DNA of 6,675 bases, from the NCBI GenBank assembly GCA_028282045.1, contig JANQIS010000053.1, positions 1 to 6,675 on the forward strand. The letters are read 5' to 3'. Positions 1-6,374 of the stretch are shown here, piece after piece (position 1 is the stretch's first letter; each line of letters starts with the position of its first letter). The position numbers were made by a program, and so were the translations under genes. The stretch is from Gammaproteobacteria bacterium. GTDB lineage: Bacteria > Pseudomonadota > Gammaproteobacteria > Francisellales > CACEW01. The notes below the pieces were generated by a model. That model made no database searches and had not been told where the DNA came from. It was given only the letters and a program-made list of their open reading frames with translations.

Positions 1-78
1 GTTACTCCATTAACATAAATCGCTCTCAACACCACGAATTATATACGTTCTAATAGCTTAATCTATGGATGAAATTAA

Positions 79-260
79 TTTGACGACACCCTCTAGCAAG
101 ACGCGAAGAGATTGGTGCCCAGCCAGTACCTATCGATACGGCTTTGTTAGCTGCATTAGAACAAGGTCTGCCCAACTGTGCTGGTGTCGCTTTAGGAGTT
201 GATCGTTTGTTGATGCTGGCAATGGAATGTAAGCACATCGATCAAGTTAATGCTTTTTAG
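79..260 (+). pseudogene. epmA: EpmA (EF-P beta-lysyltransferase) C-terminal remnant
   Basis: EpmA is a lysyl-tRNA-synthetase paralogue that attaches (R)-beta-lysine to elongation factor P. Seen here: codons 93-257 read as the last part of that protein, including AQPVPIDTALLAALEQGLP and then CAGVALGVDRLLMLAME, the class II synthetase motif 3 with its Gly and Arg. The reading frame ends in VNAF at TAG 258-260. The family is about 325 residues long, so under a fifth is present. The loss happens inside the window: this frame has TGA at 81-83, and no forward frame over 1-78 resembles EpmA. The codons for Phe-Asp-Asp at 79-87 fit the family but lie in another frame, suggesting a one-base shift near 91. 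The stop overlaps the convergent psd stop. A disrupted gene is the simplest reading; an assembly join or a sequencing error on the left is the alternative. Confidence 0.72.
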
Positions 261-1087
261 GTTAGTGCTTTACCTAACTGCATGGTTGCACCGGCTTGGG
301 TTGTCCATTGCACCGGTTGCTGGGTGATCATGACCACTGTAGAGCCGAATTTGAAATAACCAAGCTCATCGCCTTGCTGTAAGTGAGTGTCGTGTTCACG
401 ATAATCCCAGCGTTGAATTACTTTGGTATGGGGCGGGCAAACTGTGCCGTGCCAACTGGTCACAATGCCACCGACAATCATAGCGCCGATCAATACTACA
501 GCAATTTTGCCAACAGGTGTCTGAAAGATACAAATAACACGTTCATTGCGGGTAAACACACTTTCGATACTATTGACTACTTTAGGATTAACCGAAAATA
601 GCGTGCCCGGTACATAAATCATTTCCAGTAATTGGCCATCGGTGGGCATGTGGACGCGGTGATAATCTTGGGGCGATAGGTACTGGGTAATAAAACTGCC
701 TTGAGCCAGGTCTTGGCAATAATCGCTCTGTGCCAGCAAGGCATTGAGTTGGTAGTGATGGCCTTTAGCTTGTAGTAGTGTGTGTCCGGCAACAATGTTA
801 CCCACTTGGCCGATAGTGCAGTCACTAGGACTGGCTAATTGTTTGGGGTTATTGGGAAAAAAGCGTAATCCTGACTTTAACCGGCGGGTAAAGAACGCAT
901 TAAAGCACGGATAATCGGCTAAATCTTCCGATAGCGCTTCATGCACCTTAATAGCGTAGCGCCAGCAGAAGTAACGGATTAAAATATTTTTTAGCCAGAC
1001 TATATGATTGTTAGCAAACCAACCGCCTAAGCGCGTGATAGCGTGTTGTGGCAGAGCGTGCTGAATTATCCGTGTGATAAGCGCCAC
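257..1087 (-). CDS. psd: Phosphatidylserine decarboxylase proenzyme
   Basis: This inner-membrane enzyme decarboxylates phosphatidylserine to phosphatidylethanolamine, the last step of PE synthesis. The 276-residue product is close to the usual length of bacterial Psd-I. The expected catalytic residues are visible: Asp89 in SPSDCTIGQ, His143 and His146 in DYHRVHMPTDG, and the processing motif FGST at 247-250. By family knowledge the chain self-cleaves between Gly248 and Ser249, and Ser249 becomes the pyruvoyl group of the small alpha subunit. The start is GTG, with AAGG (complement of 1095-1098) seven bases upstream. The 3' end overlaps the epmA stop by a few bases with no terminator between them. 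epmA and psd are also neighbours in E. coli, so the pairing looks ancestral. Nothing suggests loss of function. Confidence 0.96.
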   Translation of the reverse strand: MALITRIIQHALPQHAITRLGGWFANNHIVWLKNILIRYFCWRYAIKVHEALSEDLADYPCFNAFFTRRLKSGLRFFPNNPKQLASPSDCTIGQVGNIVAGHTLLQAKGHHYQLNALLAQSDYCQDLAQGSFITQYLSPQDYHRVHMPTDGQLLEMIYVPGTLFSVNPKVVNSIESVFTRNERVICIFQTPVGKIAVVLIGAMIVGGIVTSWHGTVCPPHTKVIQRWDYREHDTHLQQGDELGYFKFGSTVVMITQQPVQWTTQAGATMQLGKALT

Positions 1088-1264
1088 ACTGTAACCTTAT
1101 AATGAATAAGCCGGCGATTATGCCACAACTGTACTTGTATTGCAGTAATAATGCTTGCTGATTATGTGGGCGTCACAATCTGGTCTGACATGCGGGTTTA
1201 TCCAACCTAAATTACTTTCTATATAACAAAACGTCGGATAGATTTTTTTGTCAATTAAGCCGGT
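1088..1264. other. Intergenic spacer, nothing recognised
   Basis: This stretch lies between the 5' end of psd and the 3' end of the hairpin-protein gene. Both genes are on the minus strand, so it must hold the end of one transcript and the start of the next unless the two are co-transcribed. I see no clear hairpin followed by a T-run in that direction and no good -35/-10 pair. Only the AAGG ribosome binding site of psd at 1095-1098 can be supported. Confidence 0.5.
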
Positions 1265-2179
1265 TTAAAATACCATGCCGATGCGTCCGGATGGGTCAAC
1301 AACTCTGAGTGGGTATGAGTGTTCTATCTCTGACCCAATGCCTTGCTGTTCATATTGACTTTGAAATGCACATGCAGTCTTTTCAAGTGACAGTGCTCTT
1401 CTTTGGGCGTCACTTTTCAATGAAGTGCGCACAGACATATCTAATCCCATAGTTCCCAATACTGAGCCGATAGCCAAAGCTGCACAGCCACCCCAAAAAC
1501 TAAAACTAGCGGCACCAGCAGCAACCACTGCCGGGGTAAAGGCACCAAAACTGACAGCACATAAAGCAGCTCCCACAGCTATTGCTAGCACAGTAGCACT
1601 GAAAACTAGAGCAGGCTTACCAATGCGCCAGGCTTTTTGTTTTCGGGACAATGAAGGTTGTGCTTCAATGTAATCGCGATTGGCTTGCTTTACTTGGTCT
1701 TGCGAAGCAATAAATTGAGGAAAGTGGAATTGTTCCGTTGCGTCATGTTCAGGTAAAACGGCTTTAACATATTTGTTGAGCGCACGAGTTTGACGAAAAA
1801 GGTCTGTCTGCATTCTTTTATACTCATCACCGGTATTGCCAGCTTCTTGGCGCTGAAGTAAACTTCCATTTATGGCTCTTAATTCTTCAATCTCTTGCAC
1901 CAGCGCCTGTTTAAATGCATTGGCAGACTGGTTATATGTTTCCTGGACTGATGCATCGATTGCAGAGATAGTGAGGCCCTGAGCAATTCGTTCAAGACGT
2001 GATTTAATATATTCTTCTAGCTCATCAAGGGGATCATCGCTATCAGAGCTTAAAGAAAAAGTGCTGTGGCTAAAACTATCCTCATTCTGGCTCGAAGGGC
2101 CGTAACCACTCTCAGGCGTCGAGCCTGTAGGAGAAGGAGCTTTAGATTCCGTATCATCTATGTCATTGCCTGTCATCAT
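1265..2179 (-). CDS. Hypothetical protein with acidic Ser-rich head and hydrophobic hairpin
   Basis: I do not recognise this family. From ATG at 2179 it has 304 residues. Residues 1-53 are rich in Ser, Asp, Glu, Pro and Gly and look disordered. Residues about 50-140 are charged and helix-prone (DELEEYIKSRLERIAQGL and ALVQEIEELRAINGSLL), with possible coiled coil. Two long Ala/Gly-rich hydrophobic segments at about 189-214 and 217-244, split by Thr-Pro, form a likely membrane hairpin. A polar tail of about 60 residues follows. There is no signal peptide. The frame stays open upstream to TTG 2380 (371 residues), but that start has no ribosome binding site, whereas ATG 2179 has GGGAGG (complement of 2191-2196) eleven bases before it; a second ATG follows directly. 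The build resembles membrane-targeted secreted effectors, but no secretion signal or neighbouring secretion gene supports that. The coding assignment is fairly sure; the function is unknown. Confidence 0.72.
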   Translation of the reverse strand: MMTGNDIDDTESKAPSPTGSTPESGYGPSSQNEDSFSHSTFSLSSDSDDPLDELEEYIKSRLERIAQGLTISAIDASVQETYNQSANAFKQALVQEIEELRAINGSLLQRQEAGNTGDEYKRMQTDLFRQTRALNKYVKAVLPEHDATEQFHFPQFIASQDQVKQANRDYIEAQPSLSRKQKAWRIGKPALVFSATVLAIAVGAALCAVSFGAFTPAVVAAGAASFSFWGGCAALAIGSVLGTMGLDMSVRTSLKSDAQRRALSLEKTACAFQSQYEQQGIGSEIEHSYPLRVVDPSGRIGMVF

Positions 2180-2319
2180 TATTGTAGAAGCCTCCCATGT
2201 CTTTGGTGCTGAACCCCCCCGCTGGCGGATTGGAGCGCGCGTGTAGAAGCCAATAATTTTCTGACATCTACCTGTTGGATATCGGGTTTCCTTATAACTT
2301 TCCCACTTGGGAATAGCAT
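2179..2319 (-). other. Possible 46-codon ORF overlapping the hairpin gene start (TAATG)
   Basis: In a second minus-strand frame an ATG at 2319 opens 46 codons (MLFPSGKVIRKPDIQQ at the start) and ends in TAA at 2179-2181. The last A of that stop is the first base of the preferred ATG of the hairpin protein, giving TAATG, a layout often seen with translational coupling. A weak AGG lies before the ATG. The long frame of the downstream gene is open over the same bases, so at most one of the two is likely to be real. No homology is recognised, and it may be chance. Confidence 0.2.
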
Positions 2320-2502
2320 TTGGTTTACCTATAAAATTGAATACAAAAAAGAGTCTAGGTTGCTTTGTAAGCATCGTCAATTATGATAATACACAGTAAA
2401 ATAAATAGAGCTAACATCGATTTGATCGGTATCCTAAACATTATTTTTCTGTTATACAGACGATAAATAGTCATGGGAATGGTGATGATTTACAGTGCAG
2501 TT

Positions 2503-2511
2503 TGCTACAAT
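2503..2511 (+). promoter_or_regulatory. Extended -10 promoter for the symporter
   Basis: TGCTACAAT combines a TGn extension with TACAAT, one mismatch from the sigma-70 -10 consensus. The -35 region is poor (TGATGA at 2483-2488, 17 bases away), as is common for extended -10 promoters. It would start RNA near 2518 and give a leader of about 200 bases before the symporter start. The malic enzyme promoter at 4618-4626 is very similar. Confidence 0.4.
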
Positions 2512-2652
2512 CATTTGGTTAACGGCGCACTGTAGTCAAAAACAATATTCTTTCGTTAAATTATAGCTGACCGGTGGCTCAGGCAGAGATTACGTGGTTT
2601 TTTGTCTTGAATCCGGCAAGCGGTTACCTGTGCTGATTAGATAGAAATTTAC

Positions 2653-2680
2653 AGAGGTATTCAATATGGCTGGACGATAA
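2653..2680 (+). promoter_or_regulatory. Ribosome binding site and four-codon ORF upstream of symporter
   Basis: AGAGG at 2653-2657 sits eight bases before ATG 2666. That ATG opens only four codons (Met-Ala-Gly-Arg) before TAA at 2678-2680. It is in the same frame as the symporter, and no other stop lies between. This is either a minimal leader ORF that lets ribosomes reinitiate downstream, or the old start of the symporter cut off by a nonsense change. The signal is the best ribosome binding site in the leader, better spaced than the one before TTG 2720. Confidence 0.35.
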
Positions 2681-2719
2681 CGTACACTTGTCTCACTTTT
2701 GAGAAGGTGGATTGTTTCC

Positions 2720-4123
2720 TTGATTGATATTGCTATCATCCTGCTTTTTTTGTTACTGAGTTTATTGATTGGCTTTTATAGTAGCCGGCATATTACCAGC
2801 TTTGCTCATTATTCTATCTGGACGCGCTCGTTTGGGAGTTTTGCGATATGTGCCACGCTATCAGCATCTTTTATTGGTGGTGGATATACTATGGGTAATG
2901 CCGCTAAAGTCTATTCTGTTGGCATGGTTTATGCTTTTGGTTTATTGGGGTTTAGTATAAAAGAAATCTTAGTTGCGTTATTTATTGCGCCGCGGATGTC
3001 ACACTATAGCGACTGTTATTCCGTCGGCGATATGATGGGTAAGCATTACGGTAAGTGCGTCAAAGTAATTACCGGTGTGTTTTCAATGTTGATCTGTACT
3101 GGCATCCTTGGTGCTCAGGTGAGTGCTATTGGGGCGTTATTTACCGTGTTTTTTAATATGAGCCAATTCCTAGGCATTATTATTGGTTTTGGTGTTATAT
3201 TGGTCTATGCCGTGTTGGGTGGTATGCGCAGTGTGGTATACACCGATGTATTACAGTTTGCACTCATCATGATTGGGATTCCATTAATATTAGTCTTTGG
3301 TTTGTACCACGTGGGTGGTTGGAATGTTATTGAAAATACTGTGCCTGCCACTCACATTAACCCATTACTTCAACCCCACAGTGTGGGGCTGCTGTGTATG
3401 TTAGCATTAACGTTTGTTTTTGGTGAAATCCTGGTGCCACCTTATGTGCAACGCTTATTTATGACCAAAGATACAATACATACTCGTAACGCCACTTTTG
3501 CTTCGGGTGTTATTTCTGTACCAATCTTTTTAATTTCTGGTGTCATTGGCTTGGTTGCTTCTGTGATGAACCCGCATTTACAACCCAATGAGGCTATTCC
3601 TTACGTGGTTATGCATGCGATGCCAGTGGGTATTAAGGGATTGGTCATTGCCGGATTATTATCAGTTATTATGTCCTCAGCGGCGGGCTTTCTTAATGCT
3701 GCAGCGGTTTCATTTACTAACGATATTGTATTGGAATTAATGCCCGGCAAGCGTCTGACCAATCGAGCGATTTTGTTGTTGGCCAGGGTGGTGGCGTTTT
3801 GTATTGGGCTTGGTGCAGTCGTGTTTTGTATGGCGATTCACAATATCCTTGACATTTTGATTTATGCTTACAACACGTGGTCTCCCATTATTTTGGTGCC
3901 GCTGGTTGCGGCTATTTTCGGCCTTAAAGTTAAAGCAAAACATTTTTATCTCAGTGGTGGTGCCGGTTTGATTGCTACAGTGGTATGGTCACTTGGGTTG
4001 CATGAGCCCTATCAGGTGAATAGCAATGTGCTAGGTGTTGGCGTGAGCTTTATTGTATTTTTATTTGCTTATCACTTGCTTGGAAAAAGACACCCGGCCC
4101 AGGCTGTAGCTGACTCAGTGTAA
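2720..4123 (+). CDS. Sodium:solute symporter (SSS family)
   Basis: This inner-membrane transporter of the SSS (PutP/PanF/SGLT) family takes up an organic solute with Na+. From TTG 2720 it has 467 residues, almost all in hydrophobic segments (about 12-14 helices), starting MIDIAIILLFLLLSLLIGF. The family signature is visible as GGMRSVVYTDVLQ at about 167-179. A later helix carries MSSAAGFLN at about 318-326, where many relatives read MSTADS; the two Ser are kept (Na+ site in characterised members) but the Asp is Ala. The substrate cannot be read from sequence. The start is uncertain: the frame opens earlier at TTG 2699 without a ribosome binding site, while TTG 2720 has GAGAAGG at 2701-2707, rather far away at twelve bases. 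An in-frame TAA at 2678 blocks any start further up. dgkA follows after 66 bases, possibly on the same transcript. Confidence 0.92.
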   Translation: MIDIAIILLFLLLSLLIGFYSSRHITSFAHYSIWTRSFGSFAICATLSASFIGGGYTMGNAAKVYSVGMVYAFGLLGFSIKEILVALFIAPRMSHYSDCYSVGDMMGKHYGKCVKVITGVFSMLICTGILGAQVSAIGALFTVFFNMSQFLGIIIGFGVILVYAVLGGMRSVVYTDVLQFALIMIGIPLILVFGLYHVGGWNVIENTVPATHINPLLQPHSVGLLCMLALTFVFGEILVPPYVQRLFMTKDTIHTRNATFASGVISVPIFLISGVIGLVASVMNPHLQPNEAIPYVVMHAMPVGIKGLVIAGLLSVIMSSAAGFLNAAAVSFTNDIVLELMPGKRLTNRAILLLARVVAFCIGLGAVVFCMAIHNILDILIYAYNTWSPIILVPLVAAIFGLKVKAKHFYLSGGAGLIATVVWSLGLHEPYQVNSNVLGVGVSFIVFLFAYHLLGKRHPAQAVADSV

Positions 4124-4189
4124 TGTAGTTTCGGCCTGTAGTACCTTGAATCAGGAAGTGATATATTAGGGTGTGACGCTGGTCGATGA

Positions 4190-4549
4190 ATGAGAATAAT
4201 GCTGAGCTTTAAACGCCTTGTTAATGCCTTTAATTATTCGCTTTGTGGCTTAAAGTCTACCTTTAAGAGCGAAGCGGCATTTCGTTTGGAAATTGTGGCA
4301 GCCGTAGTGCTAATCCCCGTTGCGCTGATGCTTCATGTTAATGCGCTTAGCAAAACTTTAATGATCAGCAGCATTTTATTGGCGTTGATTGCTGAGCTGG
4401 GTAATACGGCGATTGAAGCTGTGGTTGACCGGATTTCAACTGAGCAACATTCATTGTCAAAAAAAGCAAAGGATGTGGGTAGTGCAATGGTCCTGGTAGC
4501 CTTGATTAATGTGGTTTTGATATGGGCCATTTTATTATTTTCAGTGTAA
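4190..4549 (+). CDS. dgkA: Diacylglycerol kinase (DgkA, prokaryotic membrane type)
   Basis: DgkA is a small trimeric inner-membrane enzyme that phosphorylates diacylglycerol with ATP to phosphatidic acid, recycling lipid left over from periplasmic glucan and LPS modification. The 119-residue product matches the family length and shows three membrane helices after an amphipathic N-terminus. Key residues fall at the E. coli numbers: Arg9, Glu28 (KSEAAFR), Glu69 (the catalytic base in IAELGNTAIEAVVDR), Asn72, Glu76, Asp80, Lys94 and Asp95 (KKAKDVGSA). That agreement favours ATG 4190; ATG 4199 three codons later is possible. Neither has a strong ribosome binding site. I see no convincing promoter or terminator in the 66 bases after the symporter, so read-through from that gene is plausible. 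Confidence 0.95.
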   Translation: MRIMLSFKRLVNAFNYSLCGLKSTFKSEAAFRLEIVAAVVLIPVALMLHVNALSKTLMISSILLALIAELGNTAIEAVVDRISTEQHSLSKKAKDVGSAMVLVALINVVLIWAILLFSV

Positions 4550-4617
4550 TATGATGAGCGGTAGATGACATTTGATTTCTTTTGGAGCGTTTCAAATTCA
4601 GGTTATGGTTGAATATT

Positions 4618-4626
4618 TGCTATAGT
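4618..4626 (+). promoter_or_regulatory. Extended -10 promoter for maeA
   Basis: TGCTATAGT is a TGn extension followed by TATAGT, one mismatch from the sigma-70 -10 consensus. No good -35 is seen at the expected distance. The start of RNA would be near 4633, leaving a leader of about 26 bases before ATG 4659. The same TTTGCTAYART core occurs upstream of the symporter at 2501-2511. Confidence 0.45.
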
Positions 4627-4658
4627 GACAGTAATTTATTTTTACAAGTAGCATAACC

Positions 4659-6374
4659 ATGGCGCAATTTTCTACTCACACGCATCAATCTCAGTCTTGG
4701 ATTGAGACCGGATTACACGGTAAGTCCTTATTAACTTTACCGCAGCTCAATAAGGGCACGGCATTTACGCGTGAAGAGCGTACAGCGTTCGGATTGGACG
4801 GCAAGTTACCCTACCGTGTCGAGACAATTGAAGAACAGGCAGCACGTTGCTACGCGCAGTATTCGCGCTTTGCCACTGATATAGAGAAAAATATCTATCT
4901 TAAGTCCCTGCATATGACGAATGAAACCTTGTTCTATCGCTTGGTGAGTCAGCATTTGGATGAGATGATTCCAATTGTTTATACGCCTACCGTGGGTGAG
5001 GCGGTACAAAATTACAGCCAAGAGTATCGGCGTGAGCGTGGGCTTTACATCGCCTATCCTGAGCGTGAGCGCATAGCGCAGTTGTTACAAAATCGCACTA
5101 ACCCCGATGTGGATATTATTGTTGCCACCGATGCTGAGGGAGTATTAGGTATTGGTGATCAGGGCATTGGCGGTATGGATATCCCGGTGGCCAAATTGAT
5201 GGTGTACACTTTATGCGGTGGCTTAAACCCGTGGCGTACTTTACCTATTTTTCTCGATACCGGTACTAATAATGAAAAACTGCTCAATGATCCGTTTTAT
5301 TTGGGGTGGCGCCATCAACGTATCTGTGGCAGTGAGTATGATGCATTTATTGAACAGTTTGTTAAAGCGGTGCAAAAGCAATTCCCTGGTAGCTTTTTAC
5401 ACTGGGAGAACTTTGGCCGTGATAATGCGCGTCGTATTTTGGAGCAGTATCAAACCGACTTATGTACCTTTAATGATGATATGCAAGGCACCGGTGCAGT
5501 AACGGTATCGGCATTGTTGGTCGCTTGTCGAGCTAGCGGGCGTGATTTTACCGACCAACGCATTGTGATCTTTGGGGCTGGTACGGCGGGAGCTGGAATT
5601 GCAGATCAGATCTGTGCTGCGATGTGTAAACTGGGATTGAGTGAGCAACAGGCGCGTTCGTGCTTTTGGTTTATCGACCGTCCGGGGTTGCTGTTGCGTG
5701 ATATGGATAGCTTGATGCCGTTTCAGGTACCCTATGCGCGTGATGGTGCTGAGGTGGCAAATTGGTTTCGATTAGCCGATGGACGTATCGATCTTCATGA
5801 GGTGATTCGTCAAGTACGGCCGACTACCTTGATCGGCTGTTCGACACGTGCCGGCGCATTTTCGCCGTCAGTGCTTAACGGTATGGCAGCGAGCGTCCAA
5901 TACCCGATTATTTTCCCGTTGTCTAACCCAACCTCTTTAGCAGAAGCAACCCCCGAAGCCATTTTGGAGGCTACCAACGGGCGTGCTCTGATTGCTACTG
6001 GCAGTCCATTTGGAACCGTGAGATACGATGGCGTATCGCGTGTGATCGCCCAGTGTAACAATGCTTTAGTATTTCCTGGAATCGGCTTGGGTGTCGTGGC
6101 GGTTGGGGCGCAACAGTTAACTGATAATATGCTGTGGGCGGCTTGTCATGCGCTCAGTGATACTTCCCCGGCACTACAGGATACGACAGCACCATTGCTG
6201 CCGCCTTTGGGCGATGCCCTGCAAGTGAGCTTGCAAGTTGCAGTAGCTGTAGCCCAACAAGCGATTGACGATGGTGTAGCGCAGGCACCCAAGGGCAATA
6301 ATATTCAGTCATGTATTGAAGCGGTACGCTGGCGCCCTCAATACCTTCCATACCGCTACCGAGCTGATAAATGA
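4659..6374 (+). CDS. maeA: NAD-dependent malic enzyme (oxaloacetate-decarboxylating)
   Basis: This cytosolic enzyme oxidatively decarboxylates L-malate to pyruvate and CO2, linking the TCA cycle to pyruvate. The 571 residues align along their length with E. coli MaeA (SfcA, 565). Visible motifs: TNETLFYRLVSQHLDEM; the catalytic Tyr108 in PIVYTPTVGEA; Lys179 in GGMDIPVAKL; FNDDMQGT at 271-278 with a metal Asp; the dinucleotide loop FGAGTAGAG at 315-323; PLSNPTSLAEATPE at 420-433. NAD rather than NADP preference is inferred from similarity to MaeA. One oddity: the metal-binding pair Glu-Asp of the family (E255/D256 in human ME2) reads Glu250-Asn251 (HWENFGRDNA). The ATG start fits the family N-terminus, but its ribosome binding site is weak (AAGTAG). 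The TGA overlaps the ATG of the next gene, so the two are probably translated together. Confidence 0.96.
   Translation: MAQFSTHTHQSQSWIETGLHGKSLLTLPQLNKGTAFTREERTAFGLDGKLPYRVETIEEQAARCYAQYSRFATDIEKNIYLKSLHMTNETLFYRLVSQHLDEMIPIVYTPTVGEAVQNYSQEYRRERGLYIAYPERERIAQLLQNRTNPDVDIIVATDAEGVLGIGDQGIGGMDIPVAKLMVYTLCGGLNPWRTLPIFLDTGTNNEKLLNDPFYLGWRHQRICGSEYDAFIEQFVKAVQKQFPGSFLHWENFGRDNARRILEQYQTDLCTFNDDMQGTGAVTVSALLVACRASGRDFTDQRIVIFGAGTAGAGIADQICAAMCKLGLSEQQARSCFWFIDRPGLLLRDMDSLMPFQVPYARDGAEVANWFRLADGRIDLHEVIRQVRPTTLIGCSTRAGAFSPSVLNGMAASVQYPIIFPLSNPTSLAEATPEAILEATNGRALIATGSPFGTVRYDGVSRVIAQCNNALVFPGIGLGVVAVGAQQLTDNMLWAACHALSDTSPALQDTTAPLLPPLGDALQVSLQVAVAVAQQAIDDGVAQAPKGNNIQSCIEAVRWRPQYLPYRYRADK

Larger units (their letters stand above)
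2180..2719. other. Divergent intergenic region between hairpin gene and symporter
   Basis: About 540 bases lie between the preferred starts of two divergent genes. The half next to the hairpin gene (2180-2380) is open in two minus-strand frames and contains a run of seven C (2214-2220; G7 on the coding strand). The stretch from 2381 to 2500 is AT-rich and should carry the minus-strand promoter. TATTAT (complement of 2387-2392) with TTAGCT eighteen bases upstream is one weak candidate. An extended -10 for the symporter lies at 2503-2511, and a short ORF with a ribosome binding site at 2653-2680. I see no tRNA, CRISPR array, large repeat or riboswitch that I can name. Confidence 0.5.

Noticed and set aside
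1..50. Sixteen-codon open stretch ending at TAA 51 as the tail of an upstream gene
   Set aside because: Too short to recognise or to separate from chance; it does not match EpmA.
257..277. Inverted repeat TTAGGT/ACCTAA with a nine-base loop at the epmA/psd convergence
   Set aside because: The stem is short and AT-rich, with no T-run after it on either strand, so it does not support a terminator.
383..601. Plus-strand ORF of 72 codons inside psd
   Set aside because: It is antisense to a clearly conserved enzyme and has no protein-like features.
1425..1673. Plus-strand Ala/Pro/Lys-rich ORF of 82 codons
   Set aside because: It is the reverse reading of the Ala/Gly-rich membrane hairpin; its composition follows from that, and there is no ribosome binding site.
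2570..2575. ACCGGT palindrome within AGCTGACCGGTGGCT as an operator
   Set aside because: The core is only six bases with imperfect flanks and no second copy; expected by chance.
4146..4169. TTGAAT and TATATT upstream of dgkA as a promoter
   Set aside because: The spacing is only about 10 bases, too short for a sigma-70 promoter.
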